NCBI GenBank assembly: GCA_036389335.1
Contig: DASVQC010000089.1
Span: forward strand, 56,158-120,157
DNA length: 64,000 bases
Source: JAIVGV01 sp036389335
GTDB lineage: Bacteria > Acidobacteriota > Blastocatellia > Pyrinomonadales > Pyrinomonadaceae
Reading direction: 5' to 3'
A program made the translations under genes and the position numbers. Below the pieces are notes generated by a model. The model did no database searches. It was not told the origin of the DNA and was given only the letters and a program-made list of their open reading frames with translations. Every line of letters starts with the position of its first letter. Positions within the stretch are counted from its first letter, which is position 1. Shown in pieces: positions 25,201 to 33,849 of this stretch.

Positions 25201-28200
25201 CACCACGCCAACCTGATCCCGAACGTCTATCAGGTGGACGACTTTCAGGTGAAGACGCCGACCGACATCGTCGGCCAGCACATACACCTCGTCAAGTTCG
25301 ACGTCACCTCTTCGGACGGGGCGGGCAACGGCTGGAACTACGAGGACGGAACCTTCGGCGACGACGAGGTCATCTCGCGCATCAAGCACATCAACGAGAA
25401 CGGCGGCATCATCACGGTCGCGGGCGGTCGCCGCCTGCTCACGCCCGTCCCGCACCCGTTCTTCAACCGCCCGGCGCAGGTCACCGTCCAGCGCTGGTTC
25501 GCCGACGACGTGGTGAACGTCGCCCCGGCGGGCACCGCGCCGACGGATCGCACGCTGCGCAGCGCCTTCACACACGACCACTTCGGCCCCTCGACGCACC
25601 AGCAGACCGGCCTCTACGCCGGCCTCATCATGGAGCCGAAGGGTTCCGAGTGGCGGCACAACGAGAACGGCACGCCGCTCGGCTACAGCAACAACACCGT
25701 GCCCGTGCGCGAGGACGGCGGGCCGACCAGCTTCGCCGCCGTCATCGTCACGCACCCCGACTCCACGCAGAGCTACCGCGAGTTCATGATCGAGTTCGCC
25801 GACTACCAGCTCGCCTACCTCAAGGGCGGCGGCGTGGACGCGGCGGGCAAACCCATCTACGATCCGAAGAAGGCGATCAACCCGCCGGGGCGGCACGAAG
25901 TCCCGCTCCCGGATCAGACGCTGTCGGGGCCGCCCTTCGGGCCCGAGACGAGGCTGCTCGAACGCCCGGCCCGCGAGGGCTGCCCGAACGGCGATCCCGC
26001 GCCGTGCCCCGAGATCGTCTCCGCCGCGGACGTGGGCACGTTCGTCGTCAACTACCGCAACGAGCCGATCCCGCTGCGCGTGCGCGACCCGCAGACCAAC
26101 AAGCAGGTCTTGGGCGATCAGGGCGATCTCTCGCTCGTCTACAAGAGCATCCCGCGCGTCGATCCCGTGCTCAACAGCGCCGGGCCTTACCCGCCGCTCA
26201 CGCCGGGCGTCGGCATCTACGATCCGTTCACGCCGCTGCTGCGCGCCAACGAGCGGGATCGCGTCAACGTGCGCGTCCTCGTCGGGGCGCACGAGGAGGG
26301 CCACAACTTCACCGTCCACGGCGTGAAGTGGCTCTTCGAGCCGGGCGATCCCGACTCGGGCTGGCGCAACTCGCAGATGATGGGCATCAGCGAGAAGTTC
26401 GACTTCGTCCTGCCGGGCGTCGCGCCGAGCGGCCCGCCGGGCACGCGCCCGCGAGCGGATCGGCTCTACAAGCCCGGCGCGTCGGTCGACGATCAGTGGA
26501 ACGGCCTGTGGGGCATCCTGCGCACCTACAGTCAGGCCGCCGCGAGCGGCGACTCCACCACGCCGTCGGCCCAGTTGAGTGCCGAGGGGATTCCGGCGGA
26601 CGACGCGCCGCCCTTCGCGCTGCCGAACAACCCGCCGCCTTCGTCCGACACGACGACGACGAGCGACACGACGGCGAGTAAGTCAACGACGACGAGCACC
26701 ACCACGTCCGACGCCGACTCGCCGACATACATCGGCCCGCCGGAGACGGCGACGGTCAGCCCGTGCCCGGAAGGGGCGAACCCGATCTCGTACAACGTCT
26801 ACGCCTTCCTCGCGCGCGACATCCTGCGCCAGCACCGTCTGGAGTTCGACGGGCAAGACCCGGACGGCCCCTACGGGCCGCAGACGCCTTACAGTTGGAG
26901 CGTCCGCGGCAAGACCGGCCCGCTCAACGATCCGACGGCGATCATCTACGTCCGCGAGGACATGATCGGCGGCGACGGCTACTACCGCAACGAACGCGTC
27001 GAGCCGCTCGTCCTGCGCGCCAACGCGGGCGACTGCATCACCGTCACGCTCTTCAACAAGCTGCCCGAGCAGCCCGTCGATCTTCCCGGCTACAACACGA
27101 TGCCGATGATCGTCGACGACTTCAACGCCAACCAAGTCGTGCCCTCGCGCCGCGTCGGCCTGCACCCGCAACTGGTGCACTACGACGTGACGACGAGCGA
27201 CGGCTTCGAGGTCGGCGTCAACCGCAACCAGCAGACCGCGCCCCCGGGCGGCAGCGTCACCTACACGTGGTACGCGGGCGACACGGGCGTCGAGCTGTCC
27301 CCCGGCACCGGCGGCGGCAAGCCGGTCGAGTTCGGCGCGACGAACCTCGTCTCGTCCGACCCGATCAAGCACTCGAACAAGAGCGCCATCGGCTCGCTCA
27401 TCATCGAGCCGTCGCGCTCCACCTGGGAGGAAGACCCCGACTCGACCCACTCGGCGCGAATCTGGCTGCGCTACCTCCAGCCGTTGTACGCGTGCCGCAT
27501 CGACCAGCCGTGCCCGACCTACCCGCCCCCCGGGTTCCGCGAGTTCGTGCTGCAATTCCAGAACGACGTGAACATGAGGTTCAACGACGGCGCGCCCGTC
27601 CCGCACCTCGCCGAGGAGGAAGACCCGGAGGACTCGGGGCAGAAGGCGTTCAACTACCGCACCGAGCCCTTCTGGACGCGCCTCTGCTACTGGCCCGCCC
27701 TGCCGCTCTCCGGCGGCATGTCGCGGACGGCGACGCAGTGCCCGCAGTCGGACGCCGAATCGACGCGCCAGCTCGACATGACCAACTCGCTGCACAACTC
27801 GCAGATCGGCAACCGCGATCCCGTGACGCCGATCTTCTCGGCGAACGTGGGCGAGGAGGTGCGCTTCCGCGTCCTGCACTCGAACGGGCACCCGCGCAAC
27901 AACGTCTTCGTCGTGCACGGCCACATCTGGCAGGAGACGCCGTACCTGACGGGATCGAGTTCGAGCGTCATCGGCTTGAACAACAACTCGGCGTGGCACG
28001 GCGCGCAGTGGGGCCACGGGCCGTCGAACCACTTCGACGTGCGCATCCAGCGCGCGGGCGGGGCGTTCGCCGTCACGGGCGACTACCTCTACCGCACGTT
28101 CCAGTCGTTCCAGTTCGACGGCGGGATGTGGGGCCTCTTCCGGGTCGTCAGTTCGCCGCAGCCCGACACGACCTGCACGTCCGACCCGTGCACCGTTGAG

Positions 28201-28245
28201 GCCACGCCCACCGGTGGCGACCAGCCGCCGCCGCTGCGTCCGTAG
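22282..28245 (+). CDS. Giant secreted multicopper oxidase-like cupredoxin protein
   Basis: 1987 residues. A signal peptide (about 1-35) is followed by a Pro/Ala/Ser/Thr repeat linker (about 55-115), then multiple cupredoxin modules. Copper motifs are HHIHHLHAHQW (634-644) and FHCHFYPHFAQGMWELW (about 688). Later modules hold HQQTGLYAGL (about 1100), GHNFTVHGVKWLF (about 1340) and NVFVVHGHIWQ (about 1870). A second Ser/Thr linker (about 1450-1480) separates the two halves, suggesting an ancestral duplication or fusion. It is much larger than ordinary laccases and related to the gene at 1-2486. GGAGGTGA precedes ATG 22282. Downstream genes encode a beta-propeller, a cytochrome c fusion and SCO1, suggesting periplasmic or surface redox work. 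The substrate (metal, phenolic or other) is unknown. Confidence 0.9.
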   Translation: MYSLLHHALKNISMLILLSAVAVFAVLASPMTARGASDSDRNANPKPRSNPTTASEPPPSASPTTTASPVTPAASPATPTASPAAPTASPAASPSTPTASPSPAAPEPAPATQTTDAASGDDMGQNEPSAEDEALKDDPAMQEQSAPETEQDYAFSSTQYQLDTGAKAATDSTQPATINYETSGPSAAYSPCERMIKAHVVALDQIFFWNRLGAVQPQGMIFALRQNVVPTDGSAVLRPGRVRLRADKRPRPLVLRMNVGDCLQVDFQNLLNPSPVDEEQPATRTASVHVAGLQLVNSIRDDGSNVGRNQPSGLVRPGERITYTFYADGQMKEGVHLLYSTAATTTGEGDGGQLPPGLFGAVDVEPRKAEWYRSQLSNEELRLAARRNPRTGQILRTPGGQPVINYNAVYPAWHRYAFQPIIRIMNRNNVIVHSDLNAIITGPDRGKFPANTYPPVGVAPNRDWPFREFTIIYHDEIGAVQAFPQFEQEGPGGLADTLHGGRDNFAINYGTAGIGAEILANRIGVGPMANCDECLFEEFFLSAWAVGDPAMVVDRPANSLRDNIVGLPPCKIGSDIDNVKTGLRDGVCDQNRVNVPPGYKATKAFYPNDPSNVHHSYINDHVKMRVLHAGPKEHHIHHLHAHQWIKSADGDGSTYNDSQSIGPGSGFNLEISHGGSGNRNLTAGDSIFHCHFYPHFAQGMWELWRSHDVFEEGTPLDGGGRPIAGTRALPDAEIKRGTPIPAILPLPGGADQSRYANYVMAPMPEAQVQIVNGQVSISGSGNPGFPFFVPGIMGRRAPHPPLDTEFNAGLPRHVIKEADVAFHEETRLSFDKGIANITAQELPEDGTFYEKRAMDYHALPVHTGYHTEDLTQGPFMTNGLPPQKGAPYADPCVSDRWDPQTGAQILEVHPFFNRQLDYRAVMFQFDMTINKAGWHFPQSRIESLWQDYKPTVSGTKPPEPMFIRANTQDCITFHHANLIPNVYQVDDFQVKTPTDIVGQHIHLVKFDVTSSDGAGNGWNYEDGTFGDDEVISRIKHINENGGIITVAGGRRLLTPVPHPFFNRPAQVTVQRWFADDVVNVAPAGTAPTDRTLRSAFTHDHFGPSTHQQTGLYAGLIMEPKGSEWRHNENGTPLGYSNNTVPVREDGGPTSFAAVIVTHPDSTQSYREFMIEFADYQLAYLKGGGVDAAGKPIYDPKKAINPPGRHEVPLPDQTLSGPPFGPETRLLERPAREGCPNGDPAPCPEIVSAADVGTFVVNYRNEPIPLRVRDPQTNKQVLGDQGDLSLVYKSIPRVDPVLNSAGPYPPLTPGVGIYDPFTPLLRANERDRVNVRVLVGAHEEGHNFTVHGVKWLFEPGDPDSGWRNSQMMGISEKFDFVLPGVAPSGPPGTRPRADRLYKPGASVDDQWNGLWGILRTYSQAAASGDSTTPSAQLSAEGIPADDAPPFALPNNPPPSSDTTTTSDTTASKSTTTSTTTSDADSPTYIGPPETATVSPCPEGANPISYNVYAFLARDILRQHRLEFDGQDPDGPYGPQTPYSWSVRGKTGPLNDPTAIIYVREDMIGGDGYYRNERVEPLVLRANAGDCITVTLFNKLPEQPVDLPGYNTMPMIVDDFNANQVVPSRRVGLHPQLVHYDVTTSDGFEVGVNRNQQTAPPGGSVTYTWYAGDTGVELSPGTGGGKPVEFGATNLVSSDPIKHSNKSAIGSLIIEPSRSTWEEDPDSTHSARIWLRYLQPLYACRIDQPCPTYPPPGFREFVLQFQNDVNMRFNDGAPVPHLAEEEDPEDSGQKAFNYRTEPFWTRLCYWPALPLSGGMSRTATQCPQSDAESTRQLDMTNSLHNSQIGNRDPVTPIFSANVGEEVRFRVLHSNGHPRNNVFVVHGHIWQETPYLTGSSSSVIGLNNNSAWHGAQWGHGPSNHFDVRIQRAGGAFAVTGDYLYRTFQSFQFDGGMWGLFRVVSSPQPDTTCTSDPCTVEATPTGGDQPPPLRP

Positions 28246-28313
28246 CGGCGGCGGCTTCCCGACCGGGCGCTGCTTGGCGTGGAAAACAGGCCGCGCCCGC
28301 GAGTCGAGGCTTG

Positions 28314-28355
28314 CGCCGCCGGGGCGCGAGGGATTAATCTCGCGCCCCGGCGGCG
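28314..28355 (+). terminator. Terminator-like 17-bp hairpin
   Basis: Arms 28314-28330 and 28339-28355 are perfect 17-base G+C-rich inverted repeats around an 8-base loop, with CCTTTT a few bases further on. It lies 69 bases after the oxidase stop and may end or attenuate that transcript before the small gene at 28386. Confidence 0.6.
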
Positions 28356-28385
28356 TCGGGCCTTTTGCATCTTTCGACGGAAGCG

Positions 28386-28652
28386 ATGAAGGTAACGGAT
28401 GAAGCGCGGGCGGCGGGCGCGCCCCCCGATCCTCCCGCCGTGTTCGAGACCGCCGACCTGCCGCTGGCGAGCTTCCTGAGCTACCGCCGCTTCAGGATCG
28501 AGGGCGTGCGCCGTCTCAACGGAAAAACGATCTTCCTCTTCGAGGACTCTCCGCCGCTGCGTGTCGCCGTGCTCGACTACGTCAACGACTCCCCGGTCGC
28601 CGTCCGCTCCTTCAGCGCGACGCTGCGCGATCTGAAGGCGATGGCGCGCTGA
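28386..28652 (+). CDS. Small DUF5659-like protein
   Basis: 88 residues from ATG 28386 (an in-frame start 7 codons upstream lies in the terminator region). The core ETADLPLASFLSYRRFRIEG...KTIFLFEDSPPLRVAVLDYVNDSPVAVRSFSATLRDLKAM (about residues 23-85) resembles the DUF5659 family, small proteins of unknown function. It is cytoplasmic, with no signal or membrane segment. It sits between the oxidase and the beta-propeller gene on the same strand. The family assignment is from memory of its pattern and is moderate. Confidence 0.6.
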   Translation: MKVTDEARAAGAPPDPPAVFETADLPLASFLSYRRFRIEGVRRLNGKTIFLFEDSPPLRVAVLDYVNDSPVAVRSFSATLRDLKAMAR

Positions 28653-28698
28653 GCCGAAACGCCCGCGCCGCACGCGCATTTCCCAAACGAGGTCTCAC

Positions 28699-30693
28699 AT
28701 GAAAAACCCTGCCCCGCGCGCAGCCCGCGCGCGCCTCCTGTCTGCGCTCGCCGCCCTCTGCCTCGTCCCCTCGCCCCTCGCCGCCCAGCAGAAGGGCGAG
28801 CCGGCCACGCCGGGCGCGCAGACGGCGGCGGCCAAGGGCGTCACGTTCCCGCAGAAGTTCTCGCGCGAGGGGATCGACGTCGAGCTGAGCGTCGAGCCTC
28901 TCGCGAAGGGGGGGCCGCTGATGGAGGAGACCGACGCGGTCGTCACCTTCAGGGTGACGGACGCGGCGACGCGCAACCCCGTGTCGAGCCTGCGCCCCGC
29001 CGCGTGGTTCGATCGGAAGGAGGCCGGCGCCCCGACCGATCTCAAGACCTGCCGCGAGAAGATTCAGTCGTTCATGCAGTCTTCTCTGAGCGCGCGCCCG
29101 GAACTCGATCTCAACTCCTACTACGTGCTCGCGCTCAATCAGGAGGCGAACATCTCCGTCATCGATCCGCTCGGCGGCTTCGGCGCGAGCAAGCTGCTCA
29201 CGCTCGTCTTCCTCAAGAGCGCGGGCGAGGACTGGGCGCTCGCCCCCGACCTCAAGCGGCTCTACGTCTCGATGCCCGACATCAATCAGGTCGCCGTCGT
29301 CGACACCTCGACGTGGAAGGTCACGACGAACCTCGACACGGGCACGCGGCCCGTGCGCGTGCGCCTCCAGCACGACGGCAAATACCTGTGGGTCGGCGAC
29401 GACGGCGCGAGCGCGTCGCAGCCGAGCGGCGTCTCGGTCATCGACACGGCGACGCTCAAGGTGGCCGCGCAAATCCCGACGGGCGCTGGTCATCACGAGA
29501 TCGCGTTCTCGGACGACGACCGCCACGCCTTCGTCACCAACCAGCAGTACGGCACGCTCTCGGTCGTCTCGGTCGCGCGGCTCGCCAAGTTGAAGGACGT
29601 GAGGACGGGCGCGTCGCCCGTCGCCGTCTCGTACTCGTCGGCGTCGCGCGCCGCCTACGTGTTGCACGAGGCGGACGGGTCGGTCGTCGCCGTCGGCGCG
29701 GATCGGCAGGAGATCATCGCGCGCATCGCCGCCAAGCCGGGCGCGAGCGCGCTGCGCTTCGAGCCGACGAGCCGCTACGGCTTCGTCGTCAACCGCAGGG
29801 AGTCGCAGGTCCAAATCTTCGACGCCGCGACCAACCGGCTGCTCCACACCGTCCCCGTCGGCAAGACGCCCGATCAGATCAACTTCACCAAGACCTTCGC
29901 CTACGTGCGCTCGCTCGGCGAGGAGAACGTGACGATGATCAACCTGACGCAGATCGGGCGACCGGGAATCGAGCAGACGGTCAACCGCTTCCCCGGCGGG
30001 CAGAAGGCCCCGCAGCTCTCGCCCACCGCGCCCGCCTCCGCCGACTCGCTCGTGCCCGCGCCCGAGGGCAACTCGGTGCTCGTCGCCAACGCCGCCGACC
30101 GCATGATCTACTACTATCAGGAGGGCATGGCCGCGCCGATGGGCAGCTTCCAGAACTACCGGCGCGACCCGCGCGCCCTGCTCGTCTGGGACGCCTCCTT
30201 GCGCGAGACCGCGCCCGGCGTCTACCGCACGAACGTGCGCCTCACGGGGCGGGGCAGCTACGACGTGGCGTTCCTCCTCGACCAGCCGCGCATCTACAAC
30301 TGCTTCGAGCTGGCGGTGGCGGAAAACCCCTCGGTGAGGAAGCAGCAACAGCTCGCCATCAAGATCGAGCCCGTGTCGAAGGAGCGGACGCTGCCCGTCA
30401 AGCAGGCCGTGCAGTACCGTTTCAAGGTCACGGACGCGGAGACGGGCAAGCCGCGCTCCGATCTCAAAGACGTGGGCGTGCTCGTCTTCCTCGCGCCCGG
30501 CATCTGGCAGCAGAGGGAGTGGGGGCGCTCGCTCGGCGACGGCGTCTACGAGGTGAGCTTCACGCCGCCGCAGGAGGGCGCTTACTACGTCTTCTTCCAC
30601 TGCCCCTCGCTCGGCATCGCGCTGAATAAGATGCCGCACCTCATCTATCAGGGAGTCAAGAGCGCGCCCGCGAGTCCGACGACTTCAAACTAA
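28699..30693 (+). CDS. Secreted YVTN/cytochrome-d1-type beta-propeller protein
   Basis: 664 residues: a signal peptide (RARLLSALAALCLVPSPLAA), an N-terminal Ig-like region, then seven-bladed-propeller repeats (about 150-470) such as NQVAVVDTSTWKVTTNLDTG, GVSVIDTATLKVAAQIPTG and VQIFDAATNRLLHTVPVGKT, typical of YVTN/cytochrome d1 haem-domain-like propellers. The C-terminal part (480-655) has two beta-sandwich segments, one with YDVAFLLDQPRIYNCFEL. No CxxCH haem c site is present, so haem d1 binding is not shown. Between the oxidase and the cytochrome c fusion it may be an electron-transfer or binding partner at the envelope. Start ATG 28699 follows GAGG. Confidence 0.8.
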   Translation: MKNPAPRAARARLLSALAALCLVPSPLAAQQKGEPATPGAQTAAAKGVTFPQKFSREGIDVELSVEPLAKGGPLMEETDAVVTFRVTDAATRNPVSSLRPAAWFDRKEAGAPTDLKTCREKIQSFMQSSLSARPELDLNSYYVLALNQEANISVIDPLGGFGASKLLTLVFLKSAGEDWALAPDLKRLYVSMPDINQVAVVDTSTWKVTTNLDTGTRPVRVRLQHDGKYLWVGDDGASASQPSGVSVIDTATLKVAAQIPTGAGHHEIAFSDDDRHAFVTNQQYGTLSVVSVARLAKLKDVRTGASPVAVSYSSASRAAYVLHEADGSVVAVGADRQEIIARIAAKPGASALRFEPTSRYGFVVNRRESQVQIFDAATNRLLHTVPVGKTPDQINFTKTFAYVRSLGEENVTMINLTQIGRPGIEQTVNRFPGGQKAPQLSPTAPASADSLVPAPEGNSVLVANAADRMIYYYQEGMAAPMGSFQNYRRDPRALLVWDASLRETAPGVYRTNVRLTGRGSYDVAFLLDQPRIYNCFELAVAENPSVRKQQQLAIKIEPVSKERTLPVKQAVQYRFKVTDAETGKPRSDLKDVGVLVFLAPGIWQQREWGRSLGDGVYEVSFTPPQEGAYYVFFHCPSLGIALNKMPHLIYQGVKSAPASPTTSN

Positions 30694-30717
30694 ACTTACG
30701 GAGCGGTGTCGGCTCTT

Positions 30718-30813
30718 CTCCGTGCCCCCTCCGTGTCCTCTGTGACTCTGTGGTGAGTTAAGGATCGGAAGCACTCACCACAGAGTCACAGAGGACACGG
30801 AGGGGGCACGGAG
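30718..30813. repeat. Intergenic palindrome, perfect 40-bp arms
   Basis: Arms 30718-30757 and 30774-30813 are exact inverted repeats around a 16-base loop containing GGATCGGAAGCA. The right arm begins CTCACCACAGAGTCAC. The same loop and right arm recur at 43341-43386, so this is a dispersed element as well as a very strong hairpin between two co-directional genes. Confidence 0.9.
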
Positions 30814-30984
30814 TAAAATCAATTCAGGACGCCGACGCTTGCTGAGGCGATGAGCCGAAGTGCTGTATCATCGTCGGCAACGTCCGCGCCGGGCTCCCGG
30901 AAAAGCATTCAGGGTGGCGAGGCCCGAAGGGTTGATCGAGATCGTCCGCGACGGCAGGCGCGAAGGCGCGGGGAAGCAGGGCTG

Positions 30985-32691
30985 ATGCCGACACGCAAAC
31001 CGACGGACACACTCCGCCTCGTCGCCGCGCTCGCGCTCGTCTCAGCCGCGTGCCTCGTGACGGCGCTCGCGCCGCACGGGGCGGCGGCGCAGCAGCCCGC
31101 CCGAACCCCCACGCCGCAACAGCCGACGCCCGCGCCGCAATCGACGCGGACGGCCAATCCCCAACCGCCACCGCCCGCGCGCGACGCCCCGCTCACGCCG
31201 CAGGAGCGGCGCGGCAAGGCGCTCTACCTGCGCGGCGAGAGCCCTTCCGGCCACGAGATCGTCGCCGTCATCGGCGAGCTGGACGTGCCGTCCACGACCG
31301 TGACCTGCGGCGGGTGCCACGGCGCGAAGGGCGAGGGCAAGACCGAGGGCGGCGTCACCGCCGGGAACCTGCGCTGGTCGGAACTGACGAAGCCTTACGG
31401 GCACACGCACCCTACGGGGCGGCAGCACGGCGCGTTCGACGAGGCGTCGTTCGCCCGCGCCGTGACGGGGGGAGTTGATCCGAAGGGGAACGCGCTTCAG
31501 GTCGCCATGCCGCGCTACAAGATGGCGGCGGAGGACATGGCCGATCTCATCGCCTACCTCAAGCGCATCGAGACCGATCACGATCCGGGGTTGACCGACA
31601 CGACCATCGGCGTCGGGGTGCTCGTCCCCGCGAAGGGCGCGCTCGGCGAGACGGGGCAGGCGATCAAAGCCGCGACGGCGGCCTACTTCGAGGAGCTGAA
31701 CGGGCAGGGCGGAATCTACAACCGCAGGATCGAGCTGAAGGTGGCGGAGACGGGCGACACTCCCGCGGCGACCGCAGCCAACCTCGAACAACTCGTGGCG
31801 GGCGGGCAGGTCTTCGCGCTGGCTAACGTCTTCACGGCGGGCGCGGACGCCGAGGTCGCCGCCCTCGCGCGGGGCGACGAAATCCCGCTCGTCGGCGCGA
31901 TCACGCTCACGCCGCACACGACCGCGCCGGTCAACCGTTACGTCTTCTACCTGCTGCCCGGCGTGGCCGATCAGGCGCGCGCCCTCGCCGCCTTCGCGGC
32001 GCAGAAGTTGAACGACAAGGCGGCGCGCGTCGGCGTCGTCAGCGCGGGCGACAGTCTTTCGCAGGCGGGCGCGGCGGCGGTTGAGGAGCAGTGCAAGACG
32101 GTCGGCTGGACGGCCCCCGCGCGCGCGGCGCTCGCGGCTCAGGCCGGGGCGGCGGCGGCGGGCGTCGCGGAGCTGAAGGCGAAGGGCGTGCAGGCGGTCT
32201 TCCTCTTCGGGGCGGGCGCGGCGTCGGCGGGCTTTCTCGCAGAGGCGGGGAAGGCCGGATGGTTCCCGCAAGTCTACCTGCTCGGCGCGATGACGGGCGG
32301 CGACATCCTCGGCGCGCCCGCGGGCTTCAAGGATAAAATCTTCCTCGCGTTCCCGTCCGTCCCCGCCGACATCACGGGCGAGGGCGAGCGCAACTTCCGC
32401 GCGCTCGCGCAGAAGTATCAACTGCCGCAGGCCCACGTCGCGGCGCAACTCTCCGCCGCCGCCGCCGCGCAAATCCTCGTCGAAGCGTTGAAGCGCGCCG
32501 GCCAAGACCTCTCGCGCGAGAAGCTGATCGCGGCGCTCGAAGGGCTCTACGAGTACCAGACGGGGCTCACGCCCGCGCTCACCTACGGGCCGAACCGCCG
32601 CGTCGGCGCGCTCGGCGCGCACATCGTCGCCGTCGACGTGGAGAAGAGGCAGTACGCCCCGACCGGCGTGTGGGCCAGCCCGGAACGTTGA
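30985..32691 (+). CDS. Cytochrome c fused to LivK-type periplasmic binding protein
   Basis: 568 residues. A signal peptide (LRLVAALALVSAACLVTALA) and a Pro/Gln/Thr linker lead to a class I cytochrome c domain (about 70-195) with haem motif CGGCHG and a Met ligand candidate in MPRYKM. Residues 205-560 resemble a branched-chain amino-acid-type binding protein (TIGVGVLVPAKGALGETGQA...AAYFEELNGQGGIYNRRIEL...FFLFGAGAASAGFLAEAG region). Fusing a haem electron carrier to a ligand-binding domain is unusual and suggests ligand-linked electron transfer or sensing. ATG 30985 is used; the longer frame from 30850 lies partly in repeat-flanking DNA. It belongs with the oxidase and SCO1 genes. Confidence 0.85.
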   Translation: MPTRKPTDTLRLVAALALVSAACLVTALAPHGAAAQQPARTPTPQQPTPAPQSTRTANPQPPPPARDAPLTPQERRGKALYLRGESPSGHEIVAVIGELDVPSTTVTCGGCHGAKGEGKTEGGVTAGNLRWSELTKPYGHTHPTGRQHGAFDEASFARAVTGGVDPKGNALQVAMPRYKMAAEDMADLIAYLKRIETDHDPGLTDTTIGVGVLVPAKGALGETGQAIKAATAAYFEELNGQGGIYNRRIELKVAETGDTPAATAANLEQLVAGGQVFALANVFTAGADAEVAALARGDEIPLVGAITLTPHTTAPVNRYVFYLLPGVADQARALAAFAAQKLNDKAARVGVVSAGDSLSQAGAAAVEEQCKTVGWTAPARAALAAQAGAAAAGVAELKAKGVQAVFLFGAGAASAGFLAEAGKAGWFPQVYLLGAMTGGDILGAPAGFKDKIFLAFPSVPADITGEGERNFRALAQKYQLPQAHVAAQLSAAAAAQILVEALKRAGQDLSREKLIAALEGLYEYQTGLTPALTYGPNRRVGALGAHIVAVDVEKRQYAPTGVWASPER

Positions 32692-32706
32692 CACATCGCC
32701 TGCGTC

Positions 32707-32779
32707 CTTACTCTTTGCGTCTTTGCGCCTTTGCGTGAGGATAAATTTCACGCAAAGGCGCAAAGGCGCAAAGAGTAAG
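32707..32779. repeat. Intergenic palindrome with TTTGCG repeats
   Basis: Arms 32707-32739 and 32747-32779 pair at about 31 of 33 positions around a 7-base loop. Inside each arm CTTTGCG-type units repeat. It lies between the cytochrome fusion and the SCO1 gene and shares architecture, not sequence, with the other palindromes. Confidence 0.85.
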
Positions 32780-32835
32780 AGTCGCGCACAAGACTTGGTG
32801 ACGGACTCGCGGCGAAGGATTAAGGAGTAGGGATC

Positions 32836-33588
32836 ATGATTCGGAGAGTCTGCTTGACGATCTCGGTCGCGGTCGCGCTAGCGACCTTCGTGCCTTCGGG
32901 GGGCGCGCTCGCCGTCCAGAGGCGCGGCGCGAGTTCGCGGCAGAAGGTCGCGCGCTACACCTGCCCGATGCACCCGGACATCGTCAGGACGAAGCCGGGC
33001 ACGTGCCCCAAGTGCAACATGGCGCTCCGGCCCGTCAAGGACGAGGGCGCGCGCCGCGCCGGGCCGCCCGCCCCGCCGCCCGGCGTCGCCCCGGACGCGG
33101 AAGAGATCGCGCGGCTGCACATCCCCGAGACGAGCGTGCTCGATCAGAACGGCGACCGCCTGAGCTTCTACAACGATCTCGTCAAGGGCCGCACCGTCGC
33201 CATCAACTTCATCTTCACGACCTGCACGACCATCTGCCCGCCGCTGACGGCGACCTTCCGCCGCGTGCAGCAGCAGCTCGGCGAGCGCGTCGGGCGCGAC
33301 GTGCGGCTCATCTCCGTCTCGGTCGATCCCGCGACCGACACGCCGGAGAGGCTCAGGGAGTTCGCCTCGAAGTTCAAGGCGGGGGCGGGCTGGACGTTCG
33401 TCACCGGCGACAAGCCGGAGATCGACAAGCTCCTCGCCGCGCTCGGCGCGTCCGTCTCCGACAAAAACGATCACTCGCCGACGATCCTCATCGTCAACGA
33501 CGCGACCGGCAGGGCGACGCGCACCTACGGGCTCGCCCCGCCCGCCCGCCTCGCGCAGCTCATCGCCGACGCGGCGGACGGCAAGTAG
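32836..33588 (+). CDS. SCO1/SenC copper chaperone with N-terminal heavy-metal-binding domain
   Basis: 250 residues. A signal peptide (1-27) precedes a short metal-binding domain (YTCPMHPDIVRTKPGTCPKC, about 42-62) like those in copper ATPases and efflux proteins. The SCO1 thioredoxin-fold domain (about 95-245) has the copper-binding CxxxC as Cys130 and Cys134 in TTCTTICPP and His213 in KNDHSPTI. SCO proteins deliver copper to oxidases or reduce their thiols; here the likely clients are the multicopper oxidase upstream or a terminal oxidase elsewhere. AAGGAG about 9 bases upstream supports ATG 32836. Confidence 0.92.
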   Translation: MIRRVCLTISVAVALATFVPSGGALAVQRRGASSRQKVARYTCPMHPDIVRTKPGTCPKCNMALRPVKDEGARRAGPPAPPPGVAPDAEEIARLHIPETSVLDQNGDRLSFYNDLVKGRTVAINFIFTTCTTICPPLTATFRRVQQQLGERVGRDVRLISVSVDPATDTPERLREFASKFKAGAGWTFVTGDKPEIDKLLAALGASVSDKNDHSPTILIVNDATGRATRTYGLAPPARLAQLIADAADGK

Positions 33589-33849
33589 CGCGCCAAGACG
33601 GTCGAGGCACTTGAGGGCGGGCGCGCCGTGAGAACCGGGGGCGCTTGGACAGAACTCTCGCGCCCGCCCGCGGCGACGTAAAAAGTCCTTCCAAGACTGC
33701 GGCGATTGTGGTAATAAACTGCCCGCCCGCCGTTCAAAGTGATCGAGACCCGGCAACACTTGCGCGCGCCTCACCGGCCATAGCGGCGCGCGCCCCTTTT
33801 CCGCCCTGCAAGTTCGACCGACCCCGACCGTCTCACAGGAGCATCAGCC

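Noticed and set aside
23836..26319. 827-codon minus-strand frame inside the giant oxidase
   Set aside because: Antisense shadow: no family sequence, composition dominated by Arg, Val, Asp and His, while the plus strand has clear copper-binding motifs.
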